DNA from: JAFGJQ01 sp964495075
GTDB lineage: Bacteria > Planctomycetota > Phycisphaerae > UBA1845
NCBI GenBank assembly: GCA_964495075.1
Contig: CAZBUJ010000014.1
Coordinates: 1-64,000 of the forward strand
DNA: 64,000 nt
Direction: 5' to 3'
This document shows positions 15,358-23,718 of the stretch, piece after piece; position 1 is the stretch's first letter; each line of letters opens with the position of its first letter. The notes beneath the pieces are model-generated. The model made no database searches. It saw only the letters and a list, made by a program, of their open reading frames with translations, and was not told the origin of the DNA. A program made the translations under genes and the position numbers.

Positions 15358-16887
15358 ATGACAGGTGCCCAGCAAAACCGAAGGGTCGCGATGCTGCTGC
15401 TGCTCATTCGTTCAGCTTCTGCGATGGTCATGGTTCTTGCGTCCGCCATCCCGCCCTCAGCGGGATGTGCGCTGAACCGTGAAGGACGTATGGAGGTCGA
15501 CGACGCGCTGAGCCGATACCGCGACCGGGTTTCCGAGGACGCGGCGGCGTTTGGCCGGGCGGACTGGAAGCACGCAACGGAAGGTCCGACCACCCGGCCC
15601 GCCACGCCGACCACCGAGGAGTCAGAGCGGCCACCTCTGCCGTCCTCCCTTCGCGAGTACATCATCCTGGCGCTGCGGGAGAACCCTGATATTCGATCCG
15701 CGGAGGAGTTGGCCCGATCGAAGGCGGCCCGCGTGCCCCAGGCAACCGCCCTGCCCGACCCAATGCTCGCGACCAAAACGTTGCCGGAACCGGTCCGCAC
15801 CGCCGAGGGCGACAACCCGTTCATTCTCGGCGTCCAGCAGAAACTGCTCGTGCCCGGCAAACTCGAACACGCGGGGCGCGTGGCCCTGCAGGAGATGCGC
15901 ATGGCCCTGGAAGAGGTCCAGGTCACGCGTCTTCGGGTCATCGGTGACGTCAAGCGGGCATACTTCCGCCTGTACGTCATCGATCAGACCATCGACGTGG
16001 ATCGGACGAACCAGGACCTGATGCGTGGCCTGATCGACGTGGCACGATCGCAGACGGCCGTGGGACAGCGCGGGCAGGAAGACGTGCTTCGGGCACAGGT
16101 TGAGCTGTCCAATCTGGAGAGCAGGATCATTGAACTCGCGCAGGAACGGCAGACCGTCGTCGCGCGGTTGAATCGCCTTCTGGATCGCGGGCCCGCAACG
16201 CCGGTTCCGGCCGTGAATCCGTTCGATCTGCGCCGCGTGGATGTGACGGTCGACCACCTCCTCGCGCTGGCCGAGGACGCCAATCCCGATCTCCATCGCT
16301 TCCGCGCGCAGATCGCGCGTGATCGCGAGGCGGTGAAGCTGGCCGCGCTGGGTTGGTGGCCGGACTTCACGCTGGGCGCGGAGTGGATCTACATGGAGGG
16401 TCGCGAGGCGTTTCACCCGCCGCCCCACCCGCAGACCGGCATGCCGGCGCCCGTCAATCGCATGAGCGAGTCGGGCAGCGACAACTGGGCGATCACATTC
16501 GGCTTCAACGTACCGATCTGGGCCGAGCGAATCCAGGGCGGAATCGAAGAGGCCCGGCGGCGGGTGCTGGCGTCGCGGCATCAATACGTGGCCGAGCGCA
16601 ACCGCGTGTTTTTCGAAATCGAAGACGCCCTGGCCCGCGTGCGGGCGCAGAAGGAACTCACCGTCCTGTTCCGGGATACCATCATCCCGCAGGCCCGGCA
16701 GGCGTACGAAGTCAGCCGCGCCGCCTACACCGCCGGCACGAGCGACTTCCTTTTTGTGATCGACAATTGGCAGAAGTGGTTAACGTTCACGATCCAGTAT
16801 CACCGGGCGCTGGGCGAGCTGGAACGCAGCATCGCTGACTTGGAGCAGGCTGTCGGCCTGAACCTCGGCGAGATGGAATCAGAATGA
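15358..16887 (+). CDS. cusC-like: TolC/CusC-like outer-membrane efflux lipoprotein
   Basis: A 509-aa outer-membrane efflux protein (OEP family). The signal peptide ends in a lipobox-like PPSAGC, so lipidation is likely, as in CusC. Two OEP repeats are visible, about residues 105-290 (LREYIILALRENPDIRSAEE; GVQQKLLVPGKLEHAG; LRAQVELSNLESRI) and 300-500 (LLALAEDANPDLHRFRAQIA; ITFGFNVPIWAERIQGGIEE; VSRAAYTAGTSDFLFVIDNW). It would form the trimeric exit duct for the adaptor and RND pump downstream. ATG 15391 is an alternative start with a good AGGG spacing. Its stop overlaps the adaptor start by 4 nt, showing translational coupling. Confidence 0.88.
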   Translation: MTGAQQNRRVAMLLLLIRSASAMVMVLASAIPPSAGCALNREGRMEVDDALSRYRDRVSEDAAAFGRADWKHATEGPTTRPATPTTEESERPPLPSSLREYIILALRENPDIRSAEELARSKAARVPQATALPDPMLATKTLPEPVRTAEGDNPFILGVQQKLLVPGKLEHAGRVALQEMRMALEEVQVTRLRVIGDVKRAYFRLYVIDQTIDVDRTNQDLMRGLIDVARSQTAVGQRGQEDVLRAQVELSNLESRIIELAQERQTVVARLNRLLDRGPATPVPAVNPFDLRRVDVTVDHLLALAEDANPDLHRFRAQIARDREAVKLAALGWWPDFTLGAEWIYMEGREAFHPPPHPQTGMPAPVNRMSESGSDNWAITFGFNVPIWAERIQGGIEEARRRVLASRHQYVAERNRVFFEIEDALARVRAQKELTVLFRDTIIPQARQAYEVSRAAYTAGTSDFLFVIDNWQKWLTFTIQYHRALGELERSIADLEQAVGLNLGEMESE

Positions 16888-18518
16888 TGAGAGGCGCGAA
16901 GGGACTGGACGCACCGTTCTTGCGACTGCGCCGGATGTGGGTCACGCTGGTGTGCGTGGCGGCGGCACTGGTGGTCGGGGCCGGCGGAGGATTCTGGATC
17001 GCCCGGCGGGCGAGCGGCGCCGTCGCGGGCGAGACGGCCGAGGATGAGCGGCTGTACACGTGCGGCATGCATCCGAACGTCATCCAGAAAGGGCCGGGCG
17101 AGTGCCCCATCTGCCACATGAAGCTGACGCCGCTCAAGCAGGGCACGGAAGCCGGAAGTGCGACGTCCGGTGGGCCGCAGGAACGGAAGATCCTCTACTG
17201 GCGGGCACCGATGGATCCAAGCTACGTATCCGACAAGCCGGGGAAAAGTCCGATGGGCATGGACCTGGTGCCGGTGTACGCGGAAGAAGGGATCGCCGGG
17301 CCACAGATCACCATCGACCCCGCCACGATCCAGAACATGGGCATCCGCACGACGGTGGTGCAGCGCGGTCCACTCATCAAGACGATTCGCACCGTGGGCC
17401 GCGTCGCTTACGACGAGGAAGGCGTCACGTTCATCGACACGAAGTTCGAGGGCTGGATCGAGCGACTCTACGTCGACGAGACGGGCGTGCAGGTCAACAA
17501 GGGCGATCCACTCTTCGATGTCTACTCGCCCAAACTGTACTCGGCGCAGGAGGAGTACCTCGCCGCGCTGCGCGGCGTGGAACGGTTATCGGAGAGCACC
17601 ATGGCCGAAGCGCGCGAGCAGGCCAAACAACTGGTCGAGGCCGCGCGTGTGCAGTTGCGGTACTTCGATGTCTCCGATGCCCAGATCGACGAGTTGCGGC
17701 GGACCCGCGAGATCACCAAGACGCTGACCATCGATTCGCCGGCCAGCGGGATCGTCACCGAGAAGATGGCGCTGGAAGGCATGTACGTGAAGCCGGGTAT
17801 GCGACTGTACACGCTGGCCGATCTGTCGACGGTATGGGTCTACGTGGATGTGTACGAGTATCAGCTCCCCTGGGTCCGCGTCGGCCAGAACGCGACGATG
17901 ACACTGCCGTACCTTCCCGACCGCTCCTACCAGGGCCAGGTGGTCTACATTTACCCGTACCTGGAGGAGAAGACCCGCGTCATCCACGTGCGGCTCGAGT
18001 TCGCGAACGCGGACCTGGCTCTCAAGCCCGGCATGTACGCCACCGTCACACTCCAGCGCGAACTCGACCGGCAGGCGGTGCTGATCCCGCGTGAAGCGTA
18101 CATTGATTCCGGGATTCGCCGCGTGGCGTTCCTGTCGCTGCCCGGTGGGAAGTTCCAGCCGCGGGAGATCGAGGTGGGTGTGCAGGCCGAAAACGACATG
18201 GTCGAGGTGCGGCAGGGGCTCGAGCCGGGCGACAAGGTCGTGGTCAGCGGGCAGTTCCTGCTGGACGCCGAGAGCAAACTGAAGGAAGCCATCGAAAAGA
18301 TGCTCGGCGCCCAGCAACCGCCACCGGGAAGCCGTGGGGGCGCCGAAGCCCACGGAGCCGATCAGGCCGACATGGAAGGGATGTCGTCACCGATGAAGCA
18401 CAGGGGGCACGAAATGACGCCCGGGCAGAATAAGAAGGCGGACCGCATGGCCGAAGAGCTGGAGCCGCCCGCACCGGCTCCCGCCGGCCCGGGACGGCCA
18501 GAGCCTGACCAAGATTGA
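16884..18518 (+). CDS. cusB-like: CusB-like RND periplasmic adaptor with heavy-metal-binding domains
   Basis: A 544-aa membrane-fusion protein. An N-terminal anchor (residues 18-41) is followed by two heavy-metal-binding modules: residues 58-85 (YTCGMHPNVIQKGPGECPIC) and 103-132 (KILYWRAPMDPSYVSDKPGK then SPMGMDLVPVY), the second being the CusB-type Met site. Then come the beta-barrel, lipoyl (WIERLYVDETGVQVNKGDPL) and alpha-hairpin segments of the HlyD/CusB fold, to about residue 470, and a His/Met-rich tail (GMSSPMKHRGHEM). In Cus systems the adaptor receives Cu(I)/Ag(I) and links pump to outer-membrane duct. The start overlaps the upstream stop (ATGA). Confidence 0.92.
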   Translation: MMRGAKGLDAPFLRLRRMWVTLVCVAAALVVGAGGGFWIARRASGAVAGETAEDERLYTCGMHPNVIQKGPGECPICHMKLTPLKQGTEAGSATSGGPQERKILYWRAPMDPSYVSDKPGKSPMGMDLVPVYAEEGIAGPQITIDPATIQNMGIRTTVVQRGPLIKTIRTVGRVAYDEEGVTFIDTKFEGWIERLYVDETGVQVNKGDPLFDVYSPKLYSAQEEYLAALRGVERLSESTMAEAREQAKQLVEAARVQLRYFDVSDAQIDELRRTREITKTLTIDSPASGIVTEKMALEGMYVKPGMRLYTLADLSTVWVYVDVYEYQLPWVRVGQNATMTLPYLPDRSYQGQVVYIYPYLEEKTRVIHVRLEFANADLALKPGMYATVTLQRELDRQAVLIPREAYIDSGIRRVAFLSLPGGKFQPREIEVGVQAENDMVEVRQGLEPGDKVVVSGQFLLDAESKLKEAIEKMLGAQQPPPGSRGGAEAHGADQADMEGMSSPMKHRGHEMTPGQNKKADRMAEELEPPAPAPAGPGRPEPDQD

Positions 18519-18526
18519 GGACCATC

Positions 18527-19885
18527 ATGCGATACATGCAGATGCTCAGCGTGACGCTTGCGGCATTCCCGGCCACAGTCGCGGCGGCTGTCGCGACGTT
18601 GCCCGTTCCGGGCCAGGGGATCCCGGCCAGTGCCCGGTATGTGTGCCCGATGGAGACCCATCCGGACCGGGAAGATCCGTCCGAGCAAGGAGCGTATTTC
18701 GCGGTGGAACCTGGCGACTGCCCGTGGTGCGGAATGAAGCTCCAGCCCATTGACGCGATCGCGTGGGCCCGGGCTCTCCGTGCGGCCGATGGGGCCGAAG
18801 TGGCCTACACGTGCCCGGATCATCAGCAGGTTTTCTCCACGACGGCAGCCGAGTGCCCGCGTTGCGACAAACCGCTCGAACCGTTCAAGGTCATGTACAC
18901 GTGTCCCAATCCGGAGCATGCGTCCGTCATTCGCCTGCACCCGGGCACCTGCCCGCAGGATGGCCGCGCGCTCGCGCCGTTCCGAGGCGTCTGGCTCTCG
19001 GAGGAGATGGCCGCACGAAACGCACCGCCCAAGCCCGAACGTGCGGACGGCGCGGCGTATCGCTGCCCTGCGCACCCGCTGGTGCACAGCGGGCGGCCTG
19101 GATATTGCACGATCTGCGCCGGCGAGCTGGAGCCGGCCGATGCCGGGGCGTCTCAGACGGACACACAGGTTCCGCTCGACGTGAAGTATGCCTGTCCCAT
19201 GGAAGAGTGTCATTACTTCGCGGCCGAACCAGGACGGTGTCCGACGTGTGGCATGGCGGTCAAGCCGATTGAGCAGGTCGAATGGGCGCGAGACCTGCAA
19301 CGCGGATCGCCCAGTCGACCGGCCGATGGGGAGTACGTCTGTCCCATGCATCTGCGGCAGACGGCCGACCAGCCCGGGCGCTGCGCTATCTGCGGGATGC
19401 AGCTTGTCGCGGCGGAGGATCTCCCGCATCCGAAAACGGCGCCGGAGGCCGTTCAGGTACAGATGAATCATCTGATGGAGCACTACCTGGAGTTGCAGCG
19501 GCGTTTCGCGGCGGACCGCACGAATGGCGCCGCCCAGCAGGCGCTGGGTCTTATCGCGGCGGCCGACGAAATTCAGAAGCTGCTCGCCGAGCCCGGCGTG
19601 GATCTGCCCCATGCGTTTGGTGCCGCGTTGCGGAAGCTCCGCAACGCGGCCGTGAAGATGCGCGGGGAGGATCTCGCGGCCAGCCGGGTGGCCTTCCTCG
19701 ATCTCAGCGCGGCCCTGCGGACGATGGTCGAGCGCGTACGGCCCAGTCGCGAGAAGTACGAAACGATCTACATCTTCCACTGCCCGATGTCCAAGGGGGA
19801 TTGGCTACAGACGTCGCGGGAGATGAAGAACCCGTACTACGGTTTCGAGATGCTCCAGTGCGGCGAACTCGTCGGCACGGAATAG
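18527..19885 (+). CDS. Six-module heavy-metal-binding protein fused to a DUF3347-like domain
   Basis: A 452-aa secreted protein. ATG 18527 is chosen because GAGG lies 7 nt upstream; a TTG at 18515 overlapping the adaptor stop is the alternative. After a signal peptide (1-~27) come six CPM-hp/CP-x-CGM-type units: residues 39-74, 94-119, 124-151, 178-203, 221-247 and 270-294. Unit 3 has lost its second Cys (CPQD) and unit 4 reads CTICAGEL. Residues ~310-450 match the DUF3347 type found at CusB C termini, including the final motif FHCPMS...NPYYGFEMLQCGE. One protein therefore carries about six times the metal sites of a normal CusB N-terminal domain. It sits between adaptor and pump genes and probably buffers or delivers metal in the periplasm. 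Confidence 0.88.
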   Translation: MRYMQMLSVTLAAFPATVAAAVATLPVPGQGIPASARYVCPMETHPDREDPSEQGAYFAVEPGDCPWCGMKLQPIDAIAWARALRAADGAEVAYTCPDHQQVFSTTAAECPRCDKPLEPFKVMYTCPNPEHASVIRLHPGTCPQDGRALAPFRGVWLSEEMAARNAPPKPERADGAAYRCPAHPLVHSGRPGYCTICAGELEPADAGASQTDTQVPLDVKYACPMEECHYFAAEPGRCPTCGMAVKPIEQVEWARDLQRGSPSRPADGEYVCPMHLRQTADQPGRCAICGMQLVAAEDLPHPKTAPEAVQVQMNHLMEHYLELQRRFAADRTNGAAQQALGLIAAADEIQKLLAEPGVDLPHAFGAALRKLRNAAVKMRGEDLAASRVAFLDLSAALRTMVERVRPSREKYETIYIFHCPMSKGDWLQTSREMKNPYYGFEMLQCGELVGTE

Positions 19886-19916
19886 GCACGGCGGTATTAT
19901 TTGACACGGGCAAGGC

Positions 19917-22900
19917 ATGATCGCGAAACTCATTGAATTCTGCGCCCGCAACCGTCTGCTCGTGCTGCTTCTCACGGGCTTTGTCGTCGCGGGTGGCGTG
20001 TGGACCATCTACAACATCCGGCTGGATGCCATCCCGGATCTGTCTGACGTTCAGGTGATCATCTTCACCGAGTATCCGGGCCAGGCGCCCCAGGTGGTCG
20101 AGGATCAGGTGACCTATCCGTTGACCACGGCGATGCTGGCCGTGCCGTACGCGAAGGTCGTGCGCGGCTATTCGTTTTTCGGCTTCTCGTTCGTGTACAT
20201 CATCTTCGAGGACGGAACCGACCTCTACTGGGCCCGCTCGCGGGTGCTCGAATACCTGAATTACGTCGCCGGCCGCCTGCCAAAGGGGGTTACGCCGCAG
20301 CTCGGGCCGGACGCGACGGGCGTGGGCTGGGTCTACGAGTATTCCGTCCGCAACGGGTACTACTGCCCTGAGCATCCGGAAGGTATGTACTACGACCCGG
20401 GTGCGCTTCATGAACATGCGTCCGAAGTCCCCGTCGATGAGTCGCCGGTCGCCGCCGACGCCCATGCCGCGCCGGCGGAGCGCCACTGGTACCCGACGAA
20501 GGGCGATGCTCCGGAGGAGATTCGCGATCGACTGGAGCGAGTTCGCATTTTCGATAAGCCCGGGCAATGCCCGTGGAATCCGGAACACGAGCTGGCCCTG
20601 GCCGAGTACGACCTCTCCGAGCTGCGCAGTATCCAGGACTGGTACCTCCGGTTCGAGTTGACCGCCGTCGACGGCGTCGCGGAAGTCGCGCCGGTTGGGG
20701 GCTTTGTGCGCCAGTACCAGGTAGTGATCGACCCCGACGAGCTGCTCGCCTACGACATGCCGCTCGGCCACGTGAAGACGGCGATTCAGCAATCCAACAG
20801 CGACGTCGGCGGTCGCGTGCTGGAGATGTCGGAAACCGAATACATGGTCCGCGGCCGCGGGTACCTCGCTCAGCTTTCGCCGGCCGAGATGTCGGATGCC
20901 CGCGAGCGCGGGGTGCCGATCTGGCGCGTGCGGGCGGAACAAGGGCGGCGGGACCTGGAGAAGATCGTCCTTCGGGCGAACCCGGAGGGCACACCGGTCT
21001 ACCTGCGTGACGTGGCGGACGTCCGGCTAGGGCCGGAGCTGCGTCGCGGCCTGGCCGAAACGAACGGCGAGGGCGAGGTCGTCGGTGGCATTGTCGTGAT
21101 GCGCTTCGGCGAGAATGCCTTACAAGTCATCCGCGACACGAAGGAGCGCATCGACCAGTTGCGTGCGGGCCTGCCGGCCGGCGTGGATGTGGTCACGGAA
21201 TACGACCGCTCGGCCCTGATCGAGCGGGCGGTGGACACGCTGAAGCGAAAACTGATCGAGGAGATGATCGTCGTCGCCATCGTCTGCACGATCTTCCTCC
21301 TCCACCTCCGCAGCAGCCTGGTGGCGATCTTCGTGATCCCCACCGCCGTGCTGGCCAGCCTGATCATCATGCACGCGATGGGGATCAACGCGAACATCAT
21401 GAGCCTCGGCGGCATCGCCATCGCCATCGGGGCCATGGTCGACAGCTCGATCGTCATGGTGGAGAACGCCCACAAGCACTACGAGCGTGACAAGGACAAG
21501 AAGCCCCACGTCGAGATCATCATCGGCGCGGCCAAGGAGGTCGGTCCGACGCTCTTCTTCAGCCTGCTGATCATCACCGTCAGCTTCCTGCCGATTTTTG
21601 TGCTCGGCGAGCAGAGCGGGCGGTTGTTCAAGCCCTTGGCGTACACCAAGACGTTCGCCATGGGCGCGTCCGCTTTCCTGGCCGTGACAGTCGTTCCTGT
21701 CCTGATGATCTATTTCATCCGCGGCCGCATTCCGAACGAACAGACCAACCCGATGAGCCGGTTGTTGCAAAAGGCCTACGAGCCGTTCTTCTGGACGGCG
21801 ATGAGGGGCAAGTACTTCACGCTTCTGATTGCGCTGCTGCTCGTAGGGAGCGCTATCCTGCCGCTGCAGAAGCACATCTGGGGCAAGCAGGTCATCGGCG
21901 ACAAAGTCCCGTTTCTCAAGCTCCGCCAGCAGATCGGCAGCGAGTTCATGCCGCCCCTGGATGAGGGCGACCTGTTGTACATGCCGACGACCGACCCGGG
22001 CATCAGCATCACGAAGGCCCGTGAGCTGCTCCAGCAGACCGACGCTCTCATTGCGACGTTTTCCGAGGTGCACCACGTGTTCGGCAAGATTGGCCGAAGC
22101 GAAACGGCCACCGACCCCGCTCCGCTGTCCATGATCGAGACGACGATCATGTTGGAACCGGACCACGAGAAGTGGCGCAAGCGGCACTTCGACCGCTGGT
22201 TCGGTTTCCTGCCGAGCTGGCTCAAGGAATACACGCTGCTGACGTACTTCTGGCCCGAGCAGCGGACGATCACGATCGATGAGCTCAGTTACGGCTGGGA
22301 CGAGTCCGACGGCGCGCACGTCGACGGCCTCGACGACGTGGTCTCCTTCCCGGGCCTGACGAACGCATGGACGATGCCGATCAAGACGCGTATCGACATG
22401 CTGTCCACGGGCATCAAGACGCCGGTGGGCATCAAGATCATGGGCGAGAACCTCAGCACGCTGGGTGACCTGGCCGAGCGGATCGCGGCCGAAGTGCGCA
22501 CGTTGCCGGGAACGCTCAGCGCGTACCCGGAGAAAACCGTCGGCGGCAATTACGTCGACTTCAACATCGATCGAGACGAAATCGCCCGCTATGGTTTGCG
22601 GATTGCGGACGTTCAGGACGTCATCCTGACCGCCCTCGGCGGCATGAACATTACTTCCACCGTCGAGGGCCTGGAGCGGTACCCGGTGAATTTGCGATAC
22701 AAGCGCGAGTTGCGCGACAACCTCCCGGCGCTGCGACGGACCCTCGTGGCCACGCCCTCCGGTGCGCAGGTGCCGCTGGCCCAGCTCGCGGACATCGAGA
22801 TTCACAAGGGCCCGCCGAGTATCAAGAGCGAGAACGCCCGCAAGACGGCGTGGATCTACGTCGATCTGACGACTTCGGACGTCGGTGGCTGGGTCGAGCG

Positions 22901-23543
22901 GGCGCAGCAGCACGTCGCCGAACGGGTCGACATCCCGCCGGGATACAACCTGATCTGGTCGGGCCAGTACGAGTACATCCAGGCCGCCAACAAGCGGCTG
23001 GCGGTCGCCGTGCCCGCCGTGTTCGTCTTGATCGTGCTTCTGCTCTATCTCTCGCATGGCAGTTGGTTCGATACCTGTGTCGTGCTGCTGGCGGTACCGT
23101 TCAGCCTGATCGGCGCGATCTGGTTCATGTACTGGGCCGATTACAACATGTCGCTGGCGGTCTGGGTCGGGCTCATTGCCCTCGCAGGCCTCGATGCTGA
23201 AACCGGCATGGTCATGCTGCTGTACCTGCACAACAGCTATGATCGCTTCAAGGCCGAGGGCCGCATGAAGTCGTTGTCGGATCTGAAAGCGGCAATCCAC
23301 GAAGGCGCGGTTCTGCGGATCCGGCCAAAGACGATGACGGTGATGACGACCATGCTCGGCCTCGTGCCCATCATGATCGGCACGGAGACCGGGTCCGACA
23401 CGATGAAGCGCATCGCGGCGCCCATGTTCGGCGGTCTGCTAACCAGCTTCACCATGGAACTGTTGATCTACCCCGTGATCTTCCTGGTCGCCAAACAGTT
23501 CAGCCTGCGTCGCGAGCAACGGCGCGCCGCTGGTTCAACATGA
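19917..23543 (+). CDS. cusA-like: CusA/CzcA-family heavy-metal RND efflux pump with an extra insertion
   Basis: A 1208-aa HME-RND transporter, longer than the usual ~1045 aa. The typical N terminus (IEFCARNRLLVLLLTGFVVA), TM4 region (GAMVDSSIVMVENAHKHYE) and porter signatures (EFMPPLDEGDLLYMPTT; RIDMLSTGIKTPVGIKIMG, with the Met of the CusA metal site) are present, and 12 TM helices are expected. Between WVYEYSV (139-144) and DLSELRSIQDWYLRFEL (~232) lies an ~85-residue insertion absent from E. coli CusA. It contains C150-PEHP, several His and a second C218-PW-x-PEH motif, resembling a heavy-metal-binding unit. It exports Cu(I)/Ag(I) or related cations by proton antiport in known relatives; substrate here is inferred. 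Confidence 0.93.
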   Translation: MIAKLIEFCARNRLLVLLLTGFVVAGGVWTIYNIRLDAIPDLSDVQVIIFTEYPGQAPQVVEDQVTYPLTTAMLAVPYAKVVRGYSFFGFSFVYIIFEDGTDLYWARSRVLEYLNYVAGRLPKGVTPQLGPDATGVGWVYEYSVRNGYYCPEHPEGMYYDPGALHEHASEVPVDESPVAADAHAAPAERHWYPTKGDAPEEIRDRLERVRIFDKPGQCPWNPEHELALAEYDLSELRSIQDWYLRFELTAVDGVAEVAPVGGFVRQYQVVIDPDELLAYDMPLGHVKTAIQQSNSDVGGRVLEMSETEYMVRGRGYLAQLSPAEMSDARERGVPIWRVRAEQGRRDLEKIVLRANPEGTPVYLRDVADVRLGPELRRGLAETNGEGEVVGGIVVMRFGENALQVIRDTKERIDQLRAGLPAGVDVVTEYDRSALIERAVDTLKRKLIEEMIVVAIVCTIFLLHLRSSLVAIFVIPTAVLASLIIMHAMGINANIMSLGGIAIAIGAMVDSSIVMVENAHKHYERDKDKKPHVEIIIGAAKEVGPTLFFSLLIITVSFLPIFVLGEQSGRLFKPLAYTKTFAMGASAFLAVTVVPVLMIYFIRGRIPNEQTNPMSRLLQKAYEPFFWTAMRGKYFTLLIALLLVGSAILPLQKHIWGKQVIGDKVPFLKLRQQIGSEFMPPLDEGDLLYMPTTDPGISITKARELLQQTDALIATFSEVHHVFGKIGRSETATDPAPLSMIETTIMLEPDHEKWRKRHFDRWFGFLPSWLKEYTLLTYFWPEQRTITIDELSYGWDESDGAHVDGLDDVVSFPGLTNAWTMPIKTRIDMLSTGIKTPVGIKIMGENLSTLGDLAERIAAEVRTLPGTLSAYPEKTVGGNYVDFNIDRDEIARYGLRIADVQDVILTALGGMNITSTVEGLERYPVNLRYKRELRDNLPALRRTLVATPSGAQVPLAQLADIEIHKGPPSIKSENARKTAWIYVDLTTSDVGGWVERAQQHVAERVDIPPGYNLIWSGQYEYIQAANKRLAVAVPAVFVLIVLLLYLSHGSWFDTCVVLLAVPFSLIGAIWFMYWADYNMSLAVWVGLIALAGLDAETGMVMLLYLHNSYDRFKAEGRMKSLSDLKAAIHEGAVLRIRPKTMTVMTTMLGLVPIMIGTETGSDTMKRIAAPMFGGLLTSFTMELLIYPVIFLVAKQFSLRREQRRAAGST

Positions 23544-23618
23544 TTGGAATGTGGACGGAATCCGGTCCCTCCGGCAACGGAGCCGGGCGATCGGAACAAC
23601 CAGACCGGAGACGGCAAA

Positions 23619-23699
23619 ATGTTCTTCGCGAACCTGTTCTACATCTTCTTTGCCCAGTTGATGAGCTTTCTGTTCGGACTGGCGGGTAACGCGGCATGA
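23619..23699 (+). CDS. 26-aa membrane microprotein after the RND pump
   Basis: ATG 23619 is preceded by GGAG with 8-nt spacing and opens a 26-codon frame ending at TGA 23697-23699: MFFANLFYIFFAQLMSFLFG then LAGNAA. Residues 2-22 are almost wholly hydrophobic and could span the membrane once; there are no charged residues. It lies 75 nt after the pump stop on the same strand. Small single-span proteins that bind RND pumps are known (AcrZ with AcrB), so a regulatory subunit is a reasonable hypothesis. Expression is not shown. Confidence 0.55.
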   Translation: MFFANLFYIFFAQLMSFLFGLAGNAA

Positions 23700-23718
23700 G
23701 GCCGCCGGCGCTCGCCGC

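Noticed and set aside
16787..17146. Minus-strand frame across the TolC/adaptor junction
   Set aside because: Antisense to two well-supported overlapping genes.
21120..23300. 726-codon minus-strand frame
   Set aside because: Antisense shadow of the RND pump; rich in His/Asp/Arg from complementing hydrophobic codons.
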